Below are positions 10,401 to 24,040 of a DNA stretch of 64,000 nucleotides, piece after piece. Origin of the DNA: Vanilla planifolia (Eukaryota > Streptophyta > Magnoliopsida > Asparagales > Orchidaceae); the NCBI GenBank assembly GCA_023846275.1, contig JAIUJO010000297.1, positions 87,001 to 151,000 on the forward strand. The letters are read 5' to 3'. Within the stretch, counting starts at the first letter, position 1, and each line of letters starts with the position of its first letter. The position numbers and the translations under genes are program-made. The notes below the pieces were generated by a model. The model saw only the letters and a program-made list of their open reading frames with translations. It had not been told where the DNA came from and searched no databases.

Positions 10401-13400
10401 CATACCATTGTCTAGCCTAACCTAGCCTAACCTAGCTCTACTCAACTTTAATCTAGTCCACTCTGCTCTACTCTACTTAACTCTTCTCTACTCTACTTTA
10501 AAATAGCCTAGCCTTACCTTGCCTAACCTAGCCTAATCAAACCTAGCCTAGCCTAACTTAACTATACTTTGCTATACTTTGCTCTACTCTGCTCTGCCCT
10601 ACTTAGCTATGATCTACTATACTCCACCCTATTCTACTCTACTCTACTCTACTCTGCTCTACGTTTCTCTACTCTACTCCACCCTACTCTACTTTAATTA
10701 ACTCTTTTTTACTCTAACATAGCCTAGTCTAGCTTAACCAAGCTCTACTTTATTTTAGTCTACTATACTCTACTCTACCGTAGCTTAGCCGAGCATAACC
10801 GAGCTCTACTGTAATCTGCTCTGCTCTGTAATGCTTTGCCCTACTCTGCTCTTTTCTGCTCTATTGTACTCTACACTACTATACTCTACTCTATTATACT
10901 CCTCTACTCTATACTCTATCTTAGCCTAGCTTAACCTAGCTTTAATATACTCTACTCTACACTACTCTACTCTTCTCTAGCCTAGCCTAACCTTGCCAAC
11001 CATTGCCTAGCTTAGTGTAGCCTAACCTTGCTCTACTTTATGCTACTCTACTCAACTATAATCTGTTCTACTCTACTCAACTCTAACCTTGCCTAGCCTA
11101 GCTTAGCCTTACCTAGCTTTGCTCTGCTCTACTCTGCTTTACTCTACTCTTCTCTACTATGCTTTGCTCTACTCTACTAAGCTCTACTCTGCTCTCCTTT
11201 GCTATGCTCTATTCTACTCTCCAATGCTCTACCCTACTTTAGCCTAACTTAGCCAAGCTTAGCCTAACCTAGCTTTACTTTACTCTACTCTACCATACTC
11301 TACATTTGTAAGGCTAGCCTAGCTTAGCCAAGCCAAACCTAGCTCTACTCTACTCTACTTTACTTTATTATACTCAACTCCACTTTACTCAACTATACTT
11401 TACTCTACTCTATTCTGCTCTATTCTGCTCTACTCTACTCTACTCCAATCTACTTTAACTTCACCTCACCTAGCATAGTCTAACCTAGCTCTACTCTACT
11501 CCACTCTAATCTACTTTACTCTACTCTATTCTACTCTACTCTAGCCTAGCCAGCTTAACCTAGCTCTGGTGAACTCTACTCAGCTATACTTTTCTCTCCT
11601 CTGCTCTGCTCTCCTTGGGTTTGCTCTACTATGCTCTGCACTATACTGCTTATCTCTACTCTACTTTACTCCACTCTGCTTTACCATACCATACTCTACT
11701 CTACTCTACTTTACTTTACTCTACTCCAATTTAGCCTTGCCTAACCTTTCCTAGCATAACCTAACTCTACTTTGCTCTACTCAACTCTACTTTAATCAAC
11801 TATAGTCTACACTACTCAACTCTAGCCTAGCCTAGCTTAACCAAGCTGTGCTCTTCTCTACTCCACTTTGCTCTGCTCTTCTTTGCTCTTCTCTGCCCAA
11901 CTCTTCTCAACTCTACTCTATTATATTCTACTCTACTTTACTCTACTATGCTCTAGCTTAGCTTAGACATGTCTATCCTAACTTAACTAACCTAGCTCTA
12001 CTCTACTAAACTCTACCAACTCTACCACTCTACTACTCTACTCGACCCTAGCATTGCTTAGCCTAACGTAACATAGCTCAACACTACTCTACTCTACTCC
12101 CCTCTACTATAGCCTAGCCTAGCCTAGTAATACCTAACCTTGTTTTGGTCTGCTTTGCTCTACTTAGTTGTACTCTAATCTACTTTACTCTACTTTGCCC
12201 AACTTTGCTCTACCCTACTCTCCTCTACTCTGATCTACTCTCCTCCTCTCTCCTCTACTCTCTACTCCTCCACTCTTTTCTCCTCTACTACACTTTATTA
12301 GATTGTACTCCACTCTACTCTACTCTACTCTACCTTACCCTACTCTACTATAGTCTACTCAAGTTTATTATACTCTACTTTACTCCACTCTACTATGTTG
12401 TACTCTATCCTAGCCTAGCTTAGCTGAGCCTAACTTAACTCTACTCTACTCTTAGCCATGCTCAGTTGTCTAGCCTAACCTTGCTCTGATCTACTTTGCT
12501 CTGCTCTTCTCTGCTATACTAAACTCTACTTACTCTTCTCTGTTATACTCTACTCTAGTCCACTCTACTCTACTCTAATCTTGCCAAATTTAGCCTTGTC
12601 AAGCCTCATCTATCCTAAACATGCTCTACTCTACTTTACTCTAATATAGACAAGCCTAGCCTAGCCTACTTGAGCCCAGCCTAGCCTTATCTTACCTAGC
12701 TATACTCTACTCTAACCTAGCCTAACCAAGCTCTGCTCTACTCTACTCCACTCCACTCTAGTCTACTCTATACTACTCTACTTTTCTCTTCTCTACTCTA
12801 CTCTCCTCTCCTCTTCTCTACTCTATTCTGCTCTACTTTGCTCTACTTTCCTCTACTTAACTCTACTCTACATTACTCTGTTCTACTCTACTTTGTTATG
12901 CTCTATTCTAGTCTATTCTGCTATGCTCAGCTGTACTCTACTCTACTCTACTCCACTCTAGCCTAGCCTAGCCTAGCCTTACCTAGTGCTACTCTACTCT
13001 ATTCTACTCTATTACTCCAGCCTATCCTAACTTAGCCTAGTCTAGCCTGGCCTAACCTAACATAGTTTAGCTCTACCCTACTATTCTCTACTCTACTTTA
13101 CTCTAGACTAGACAAGCCTAGCCTTGCCTCAACTGACCTAGCTCTACTCTACTCAGCCCTACTCTTCTTTTCTCTACTCATCTTGATTTTAAACCACTCT
13201 ACTTTTCTTTACTCTATTATACTCTGGTTGAGTTTAGCCTACCCTAGCCTAGCCTGACCTAAATCTGCTCTACTCTACTCTACTCTAACTTAGCCGAATT
13301 TAGAATAGCCTAGCTTAAACTAGCTCTACTCTTCTCTTCTCTACACTACTTTGCTATGCTCTTCTCCATTCTACTCTATTCAACTTTACTCTACTCTACT

Positions 13401-16400
13401 GAACACCACTATGCTCTATTGTAGGCTTGCCTAGCCTTGTCTAACCTAGCTTTACTCTAATCTACTCTACTCTACTCTAGCCTAGCCTAACCTACCCAAT
13501 CTTAACCTAGCCTAGCCTAACCTAACTTAGCTCTATTATAGTATACTCATGTCTACTCAACTCTACTCTACTCTAACCTATGCTTGTCTAGCCTAGCCTA
13601 ACCTAACTCTACTCTTCTCTGCTCTTCTCTACTCTACTATACTCTAGCTTTGCTCCACTCCATTTAACTCTACTATGCTCTCCTCTGCTCTACTCTACTC
13701 TACTCTACTCTGCTCTACTCCACTCTACTCTACTCTCCTCTACTTTAGTGTAATCTTCTCTACTCTACTATATTCTACTCTACTCTAACTTTGCCTAACC
13801 TAACCTTGCCATGCTTAGCCTAACCTAACTCTACTCTACTCTAATCTATTCTATTAAATTCTAACCTAGCTTAGTCGAATCGAGCTCTACTCTACTATAC
13901 TCTACTCTACTCAAGCCTAGCTTACCTTTCCTACCCTAACCTAGCCTAGCTTATCCTAACCAAGCTCTACTCTAATCTACTCTATTATACTCTATCCTTA
14001 CCTAGCCTTGTCTAGCCTAGCCTAGCCTATCTTAAACTAGCTCTATACTAGTCTACTCTACTCTGCTCTAACATAACCTAGCCTAGCCTAACCTAACATA
14101 GTCTACTCTACTTTACTCTAACCTAGCCTATCCTAGCTTAGCCTAGCCTATCCTAGCTCTACTACGCTCTGCTCCACTCTATTCTGCTTTGCTTTGCCCA
14201 ACTCTACTCATCTCTTCTCAGCTCTACTCTACTCTATTCTATTCTACTCTATTTTACTCTACTCTGCTATACTTTGCTCTACTCTACTCCACTCTACTAT
14301 ACTCTACCTTAACCAAGCTAAACCTAGCTTTACTCTAGTCTACTCTAATCTAGCCTAGCCTTGTCTATCTTAGTCTAGCTTAGCTAAACCTAGCTCTACT
14401 CTACTCTACCCTAGCCTTGCATAGCGTACCCAAGCCTAACCTAACTCTGCTCTTTTCTACTCTATTCTACTCTGCTCTTCTCTATACTACTCTACTCTCC
14501 ATTGCTTAGTTTGCTTTTTTACTCTGCTCTACTCTATTCTAGTCTGCTCAACTCTACTCTCCTCCCTTCTTCTCTCTTCAACCCATCTCTACTCATCTCT
14601 ACTCTATTCTACTCTACTCAATAGTACTCTACTCTACCCTAGCTTAGCCTAGCCTTGCCAAGCCTAACTTAGCTTTACTCTACCCTACTCTACTTTAATC
14701 TAGCCTACCTTACCCTATCCTGGCCCATCGTAGCGTAGTGTAGCCTAACCTTGCTCTACTTTGTTATACTCTACTCTACACTACTCTACACTACTCTGCT
14801 CTACTCCACTCGACTCTACTCTACCCTAACATAGCCTAGCCTAGTTAAACATGCTATACTCTACTCTACCATAGCCTAGCCTAGCCTAGCTTAGCCATTC
14901 TTAGCCTATCCTAACCTTGCCAAACCTAGCTCTACTCTACTCTACTCTGTGCTATTATGCTATGCTCAACTCAACCCTTCTCTACTCTACTCTGCTCTGC
15001 TCTACTCTACTTTTTTCTGCTCTCCTCTTCTTTACTCTATACTCTAGCATAGTCGAGCTTAACCTAGCCTAACCAAGCTCTACTTTACTCTATTCTTCTC
15101 CACTCTACTCTTCTCTAGCCTACCAACCATAGCCTATCCTAGCTTAGCTAAGCCTAGCCTAACTTAGCTCTACTCTACTCTACTCTAACCATGCCTTGCC
15201 CAGCCTAGCCTAACTTAGACTAGCATAGCCATGCCTAGCCTAGCCTAACCCAGCTCTACTCTACTCTGCTCTACTCTGGTCTACTCTTCTCTACCCTATT
15301 GTCCTCTACTATGCTCTATTTTACTCTGTTTTGCTTTGCTCTACACTACAAAACTCTACTCTACTATACTCTAGCATAACCTAGACTAAACTTGCTGTAC
15401 TCTACTCAACTATACCCTTTTCTACTCTAGCCTAGCTTAGCATACCCTAGCCTAACCTAACCTTGCTCTACTCTACTCTACTCTTCTTTAACCTAGCCTA
15501 GCCTAACACTAGCTCTGACCTACTTTACTCTACTCTACTCTACTCAACTCTTATCTACTATAACCTAACCAAGCCTTGCCTAGCCTAACCCTACTCTACT
15601 CTACTCTACTTTTCTCTATTCTACTATGCTCTACTATACTTTTCTCTACTTTGCTCTGGTCTACTCAGCTCTGTTCTTCTTCGCTCTACTCTCGTCTCCT
15701 CTCTTATCCTCTCCTCTCATGTACTCTACTCTACTCCACTTTTCTCTGCTCCACTCTACTCTAGTTTCCTCTCCTCTATTATACACTACTATACTCTAGC
15801 TTTGCCTTACTAAGATAAGCCTATCTTAGCCTAGCCTAACCTAGCTCTACTCTACTTCACTTTACTCTACTCTATTCTACTTGAACCAGTTTACACTGCT
15901 CTACTCTAATCTAACATAACATAGCCTCATCTAACCTAGCTCTACTCTACTCTTCTATAGCCTAGCTTAATGTAATCTAGTTCTACTCTATTCTACTCTA
16001 CTCTACTTTACTCTTCTCTACTATACTTTTCTCTGCTCGGCTCGAATCTCCTCTACTTTTGTATGTTCTACTCGATTCTAACCTACTCTAGCTAAATTAG
16101 CGTAGCTAAGCTTAGCCTAGCCTAGCCTAGCTTAGTCTAACTTTGCCTAGCCTAACCTAGCTCTACTCCACTTTACTCTACTTTTCTTTACTCTACTCTA
16201 CTCTAACCTAGCCTACCCAAACATAGCCTATCCTAGCTCTATTATACTCTACTCTACTCCATTCTACTCTATACTCTACTCTACTCTAGCCTAAACTAGG
16301 ATCGTTTTTCTCTACTCTGCTCTACTTTCCTTTTCTCTAGTCTACTCTACTCTCCTCTACTTTGCTTTGCTCTACTCTATTATGCTCTACTATGCACTAC

Positions 16401-16460
16401 TCCACTTTGCTTCTGTCTACTCTATTTTGCTTTGCTCTACTTTGCTCAACTCTACTCTAG

Positions 16461-16530
16461 TCTTCTCTCCTCTTCTCTCACCTTCTCTCCCCTTTTCTCC
16501 TCTTCTTTCCTCTCCCCTCCTCTCCTCTTC
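16461..16530 (+). repeat. Pure pyrimidine patch (CTCTCC type)
   Basis: Seventy bases carry a single purine (16480), and 16481-16530 is uninterrupted C/T. The patch is made of TCTCC/TTCTC variants rather than TACTC and sits inside module A. Confidence 0.9.
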
Positions 16531-19500
16531 ACTCCTATACTCTACTATACTCTATTCTACTCCACTTTACACAAATCTACTCTAAATTACTCTACTTTAC
16601 ACTACTCTATTCTACTTTACTCCACTCAAGCCTAACCTTTCCAAGCCTAGCTTTATCTAGCTCTACGACACTCTACTCTACTCTACTCTACTTAAGCCTA
16701 GCCTAGCTCAGCTCTACTCTACTCTACTCTCTTCTACATTGCAATACTTTGCTCTATTTTATTCTACTCTACTCTATTGTATACTACTCTTATGCTCATC
16801 TCTGCTCTACTCTACTCTTCTCTACTTTGCTCTCCTCTACTCTCCTCAACTCTCCTCCATTCTACTCTACTCTGCTCCATGCTACACTAGTCTACTCTAC
16901 TCAAACCTACTCTGCTCCACTTTACTCTACTCTACTCTACTCTAGCCTTGCCTAACTAGGCTTGACTCTACTCCACTATACTCCACTCTATTCTACTCTA
17001 CTCTACTCTACTCCACTCTAGCCTAGCCTAAGCTACCCTAGCGAAGCCTAGCCTAGCCTTGCCTATCCTAACCTAGCTCTACTCTACTCTAATCTACTAT
17101 ACTCTACTATACTCTATTCTACTCTTCTCCACTCTACTCTAGTCGAGCCTAACCTAGGCTAGCCTTGCCTAGCCTAACCTAGTTATACTCTACTCTACTC
17201 ACCTTTACTCTACCATATAATGCTCTACTCCACTCTACTATATTCCACTCTATTCTATGCTACTCTACTCTATTATACTCTACTCTACTTTACTCAACTC
17301 TATCCTAGCCTAGCCTAGCCTTGCTCTGCGTAACCTAGCTATACTATGCTTTTCTATACTCTACTCTACTCTACTCAGTTCTACTCTCCTATACTCTACT
17401 CCACCCTTCTCTGCTCTGTTATGCTCTAATCTATTCTACTCTTCTCAATGTTGATATGCTCTGCACTGCTTCCTTCGACTCTGCTCTACTCAACTATAGC
17501 ATAGATTAGCCTAACCAAGTTCTACTTTATTCTACTATGCTCTACTCTACTGTACTCTACTATATTCTATTATACTCTACTCTACTCTTCTCTACTCTAC
17601 ACTACTCCACTCTACCATACTACACTCTACTCTACTCTACCCTACTCTACTCAACTATACTTTACTCTACCATAACCTAACCTAGTCTAGCCTATTTATA
17701 CTCTACTCTAGCCTAGCCTAACTTAACTCTATCTTACTTTGTATGCTCAACTATCCTCTATTTTATCTAAAATAATCTATTCTACTATGCTCTGCTGTGC
17801 TCTGTTCTAGTTTTCACTACTATGCTTTACTCTATTCTGCTCTACTCTACTCTACTCTGCTCTATTATACTCTTCTCTAACCTAGCCTAGCCTAGCCTAA
17901 CCAAACCTAGCTCTACTCTACTCTACTCTACTCTACTCAACTATGCTCTACTCTACTCTGCTTTATTATGCTCAATTTTGCTCTACTATGTTCTGCTCAA
18001 CTCTATTCAACTCTACTCTTCTTTATTATACTCTACCCTACTCTACTCTTCTTTACATTACTCTATTATACTCTAATATACTTTTCCTATGTATAGCCTA
18101 GCATAGCTTAGCCTAGCTCTACTCTACTCTACTATGCTCTGCTTCACTCTACCTACTCGAGCTTAGCCTTGTCTACCTCAGCCTAGCTAACATTGCCCTA
18201 AACTACTCTAATCTACTCTACTCCACCCTACTCCACTCTAACTAAGCTTAGCCTAGCCTAGCGTAACTTAGCTCAACTCTACTCTACTCTAGCCTAGTCG
18301 AGCATTGCCTTGCCTAGCCTAGCCTAACCTAACTCTACTTTATTCTACTCCACTATACACTACTTTACACTACTCCACTCTATTTTACTCTACTCTAATC
18401 TACTATACCCTACTCTTCTCTACTCTATTGTACTCTAATCTACTCAACCCTACTCTGCTCTATTCTTGTCTACTCTACTAACTTAGCTTAACTTTGCTCT
18501 ACTCTGCTTTGCATTACTCTTTTTTGCTTTACTATCCTCTGCTTCGCTTTACTCTACTCTACTATACTCTACTCAATTTTGTTATTCTTTACTCCACTTT
18601 ACTCTGCTCAGCTCCACTCTACTCTACTCTACTTTATTGCACTCTTCTCTACTCCACTCTACTACACTCTACTCTAATGTAGACTAACCTTCCTAGCCTA
18701 GCATAGCTTTTCCTAACTTAGGCTAACCAAGCTCTACTCTACTCTTCAATACTCTACCATACTCTACTACATTTTTTTTTCCTTTGCTCTACTCTACACT
18801 TCTTTGCTCTACTCTACTCTACTTTAATTTGTTATGCTCCACTCCACTCTACTCTACTCTACTCTAGCCTAGGCTAATCTAGTCTAGCCTAACCTTACTT
18901 TACTCTACTCTATTATGCTCTACTATACTCTACTCTAGTTACCCTACTCTATTCAGCTCCACTCTACTCTAACCTAGCCTAGCTTAACCTAACCTAGCTC
19001 TACTTTACTATGCTTTATTATTCGCTGCTCTACTATGCTATTCTTTACTCTGCTTTACTTTGTTCTACTCTGCTCCACTCTACTTTATCTACTCTAACCT
19101 ACCCAAGCCTCATCTAGCCTACCATAACGTAGCCTAAGCTAAGCTAGCTCTACTCTACTCTACTTTACTATACTCTATTATACTCTACTCTACTTTACTC
19201 TACTCTACTCTAATTAAGACTAACTTATCCAGCCAAGTCCAGCTCTGCTCTACTCTAATCCACTCTACTCAACTCTATTCTAGTCTAGCCTAGCCTAACC
19301 TAGCTCTACTCTGTTCTACTCTACACTACTCTGTAATACTTTGCCCTACTTTACTCTACTCTATTATACTTTACCCTACTCTACTAAAATCTACTCTACT
19401 CTACACCACTCAATTCTACTTTATTATACTCTAGCTTGGCCTAGCCTACCTTATTTTTGCCAAGCCAAGCAAATACTAGCCTAACCTAGCTCAACTCTAC

Positions 19501-22500
19501 TCTAATCTACTCTACTATAATATACTCTACTCTACTCTATCTTAGCCTAACCTAACCAAGCTTAACCTAACTCTACTCTTCTATACTCTACCCAACTCCA
19601 TTCTACTCTAATATGCTCTACTCTACTCCACTCTACTCTAGCCTAGCCTAGCCTAGCTAGTCTAACCTTGCCTAGCTTGCATAGCCAAGCCAAGCCCAGC
19701 TTAGCGTAGCCTAACCTAACATTACTCTTCACTACTCTTCTCTACTATGCTCTACTCTTCTCTTCTCTGCTCTACTCCACTCTAATATATTTTGCTCTAT
19801 TATACTCTACTCTACTCTGTCCTACTCTGCTCTACTCTGCACTACTCTATTCTACTCTACTTTAGCCTTGCCTAGCCTAACAAAACCTAGCTCAACTTAT
19901 CACTCCACTCTACTCTACTATACTCTACTTTAGCCAAGCTTAACCTAGCATAGCCTAGCCTAGCCTTACCTTGCCAAACCTAACCTAGCTCTGCCCTATT
20001 CTACTCTACTCTAATACGCTCTACTCTATGTTATTCTATTCTACTCTACTCTAGCCTAATGTAACCTAGCATTGCCAAGCCTAACTTAGCTTTACTCTAC
20101 TCTACTCTGCTTTGCTTTTCTTTACTCCACTCTTCTCAACTCTACTCTACTCTACTCTATTATACTCTTGCATAATCTATCCTGGCCAAGCCTAACTAGC
20201 TCTACTCTACTCTATTCTACTCAACTCTACTCCACAATACTCTTCTCTTGCCTAGCCTAACCTAACCTAATCGAGCTCTAATCTACTCTATTCTACTCTA
20301 CTCTACAACACTCTACTCTAGCCTGGCCAAGCTAGCTAGTCTAAGCTAACTTAGCCTAGCATAGCCTATCTAACCTAGCTATGCTCTGCTCTAGTTTACT
20401 TTACACTACTCTACTTTAATATAGCCTATCCTAACCTAGCTCTAGTCTACTCTGGCCTACTCTTCTCTACTCTACTTTGCTCTGGTCTACAATGCTCTAC
20501 TCTACTTTGCTCTACTCCGCTCTGCTCTACTAAACTTAGCTCAGCTTTGCTCTTCTCTGCTCTATTCTTCTCTTCTCTACTCTTCTATACTATGCTTTAC
20601 TTAATTCTACTCTTCTCTACTTTAGCCTAGCCTAGCTTAGCCCAGCCTAACCTAACCTCACCTTGCTGTACTCTACTCTACTCTACTCTATTCTACTCCA
20701 CTCTGGCCTTGCCTAGCCTGGTGTAGCTTCTCCTAACTGAGCCTAACCTAACTCTACTCTACTTTACTCTACTTTACTCTACCCTACTCAACTCTTACCC
20801 TACTAAAGTCTTCTCTACTCTACTCCACCCCACTCTACTCTATTCTATCCTACTATACTCCATTCTATTCTACTCTACTCTACTATGGTCTATTCTACTC
20901 TACTCTAATTTAGCCTAGCTTAGCCTAACCTAGCTTTACTCTACTCTTTGTTGCTCTACACTACTCTGCTATGCTCTACCGTACTCTGCTCGACTCTACT
21001 CTACTACTCTGTTCTACTCTGCTTTACTTTGTTCTACTCTTCTGTACTCTATTATACTCTACTCTACTCTACTCTTCCCCACTCTAACCTAGACTAACCT
21101 AGCATAGCTTAGCCTAACATAGGCTAACCTCACTCTACTCTACAATACACTTCTATACTCTATTACACTTTGCTCTTTTCTGCTCTTCTCTACTTTACTC
21201 TACTCTGCTCTTCTCTTCTCTACTCTACTCTGCTCTTCTAGAGCCTAGTTTAGTCTAACTTAGCCTAACCTAGCTATAATCTGCTCAACTCTACTCTACT
21301 ACACTCTTCTTTACTCTACTCTACTCTACTATACTCATCATAGCCTCACCTATCCTAGGCTAACATACAATAACCTAGCTCTACTCTTTTGTGCTTAATT
21401 CTACTCATCTCTGCTCTACTCTACTCAACCTCTACCCTAGCTTTTGTTATCTGAGCCTTGCCTTACTCTAGCCTAGCATAGCTAGACTACCATAGCTTAC
21501 TTAACCAAGCTTAGCCATGCATAACCTAGCTCTACTCTTCTATACTCTACTATACTTTGCACTACTCTATTTGGCTCTATTTTACTCTACTATAACCTTG
21601 CCTAGCCTAGCCTAGCTAAAGCTAGCATAAACTTGCCAAACTTATCCTAACTAGACTATACTATGCTCTAATTTGCATTACTCTGTTATGCTCGATTTTA
21701 CTCTACTCTACTCTACTCTGCTCTACTTTGTGCTGCTCTACTATACTCTACTATACTCTACGTAGCCTATCCTAGCCTAACTAGCCTAGCCTAACCTTGC
21801 TTTACTACACTCTAATATACTATACTATACTCTACTATACTTTACTCTAATGTAACCTAGGCTAGCTTAGCATAGCTCAAACTAACCTAGTTCTACTATG
21901 CTTTGCTCTTCAGTACTTTACTCTGCAATGCTTTGCTCTACTCTTATCTGTTCTACCCTGCTTTGCTTTGCTCTACTCTACCTTACTCTTCTCTGCTCCA
22001 CTCAACTCAACTCTGCGTTGCTCTACTCTGCTCTTCTTTCTTCTACTCTACTCTACTCTACTTTACTCAATTGTACTCTATCTTCTTGTCTCTTTCATAG
22101 GCTAGCCTAGCCTAACCTCACTTTACTCTACTCTACTCTACTCTATCCTAGCATAGCCTAGCCTAACCTTTTTTTACTCTATTACATTATACTCTACACC
22201 ACTCTACTCTACTCTACTCTATTCTATTATACTCTACTCTAACCTAATCTGTCCTAACATAACAAAGCTCTACTCTAGTCTAGCTTAACCTTAGCTAGCC
22301 TAACCCAGCTCTGCTCTGCTCTACTTGGATATGTTACGCTCTGCTCTTTCTACTCTACTCTTCTCTACCCTACTCTAATCTACTCTATTCTACTCTACTA
22401 TGCTCTACTTTATTCTACTCTATACTGTAGCCTAGCCTAAGCTAACCTAGCTCTACTCTACTCAACTATACTCTACTCTATCCTACTCTATTATACTTTA

Positions 22501-23524
22501 ACCTTCCCTGGCCTGGCCTAGCCAAAACTAGGCCTATCTAACATAGCTTATCTTAGCTCTGCTCTACTCTATTATGCACTGCTCTACTTTACTCTATTAT
22601 GCTATGCTTCTCTCTGCCTTAATCTAGCCAAGCCTAACCTTGCTCTACTCTACTCTACTCCACTCTAGTCTAGTCTCTTCTACTCTACTCTACTATACTC
22701 TAGCCTCGCTTAGCTTACCCTAACCAAGCTTAGCCTAGCCTTACCTAGCTTAGCCCAACCAAAGCTAGCTCAACTCTACTAAACTCTGTCATACTCTACT
22801 CAACTCTGCTTTGTCATACTTTACTTTACTATACTCTACCTTACTCTTCTCTACACCATTCTCCTTTTCTCTACTCTTTTTTGCTCTACTCTGCACTACT
22901 TTGGTCTACTGTACTTTGCTATACTATACCCTAGCTTAGCCTAGCCTTACTTTACCTAACCTAACCTAGCTTTACTCTACTATACTTTCTTACTCTAGTC
23001 AAGCTTAGGATAGCCTAGCCTAGCTTCGCCTTGCTTAGCTTAGCCTAGCCTAGCTTAGCTTAACCAAGCTCTGCTCTACTATAATATGCTCTACTCTACT
23101 CTGCTCTACTCTACTCTACTCTACTCTGCTATGCTCTACTCTACTTCACTCTGCTCTACTGATGTCTACTCTACTCTACTCTACTCTACCCTGCTCTACT
23201 CTACAGTATTATACTCTACTCTGCTCCACTCTACTCTACTTTACTATAATATAGCTTATCCTAGCTAAGCTTAACCTAACCTAATATAGCTCTACTCTAC
23301 TATACTCTACTCTATTACTCTACTATTGTCTTGCCTAGCCTAGCCTAGCTTAGCCTTACTTAACCTATTCAAGCTTTGCTCTGCTCTACTCTACTCTACT
23401 CCAATCTACTCAACTCAAGCCAAGCCTAGCATAAACTAACCTATCTCATCTCTACTCCACTTTGTTATGCTCTTCTTTACTCTACCCTACTCTTCTCTAC
23501 TCTACTTTATTATGCTCCAAAATG

Positions 23525-23586
23525 CTCTCCTCTCCTCTCCTTTACTCTCCTCTTCTCCTCTCTTCCCTCTCATCTCCTCTTCTCTA
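23525..23586 (+). repeat. Near-pure pyrimidine patch (CTCTCC type)
   Basis: Sixty-two bases carry only two purines. The patch is built from TCTCC and TCTTC units and flanked by ordinary TACTC array. Confidence 0.85.
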
Positions 23587-23639
23587 CTATACTTTACTCT
23601 ACTCTACTCTACTCTACTCTACTTTACTCTAACCTAGCC

Positions 23640-24040
23640 TTGCCTAACCTAGCTTTACTCTAATCTAGCCTAACCTCACTCTTCTCTACACTCTCAGCTC
23701 CATTATTCTCTTCTCTACTTTGTTCTACTCTACTCTACTCTACTTTACTCTAATATACTCTACTCTAACTTAGTTTAGCCAAGCCTAGTCTAAACTAACT
23801 CTACTCTACTCTACTTTACTTAAACCTAGCTTTTCCTAACCTAGCTTTACTCTACTCTAATCTAGCCTAACCTTACTCTACTCTACACTCTCAGCTCTAT
23901 TATTCTCTTCTCTAGTTTGCTCTACTCTACTCTACTCCACTCTACTCTAATATACTCTACTCTACTCTACTCTAGCCTAGTCTAGCTTACCCTTTCCTAG
24001 CTTATGATAACCTAACCTAGCTTTATTATACTTTACTCTA
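23640..24040 (+). repeat. ~197-bp duplicated segment in the satellite
   Basis: Two stretches, starting near 23646 and 23838, share the same order of variant units. That order includes the rare string CACTCTCAGCTC (23690 and 23887) followed by ATTATTCTCTTCTCTA and later CTCTAATATACTC. The offset at the rare string is 197 bp. Scattered substitutions and small length changes separate the copies. Confidence 0.8.
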
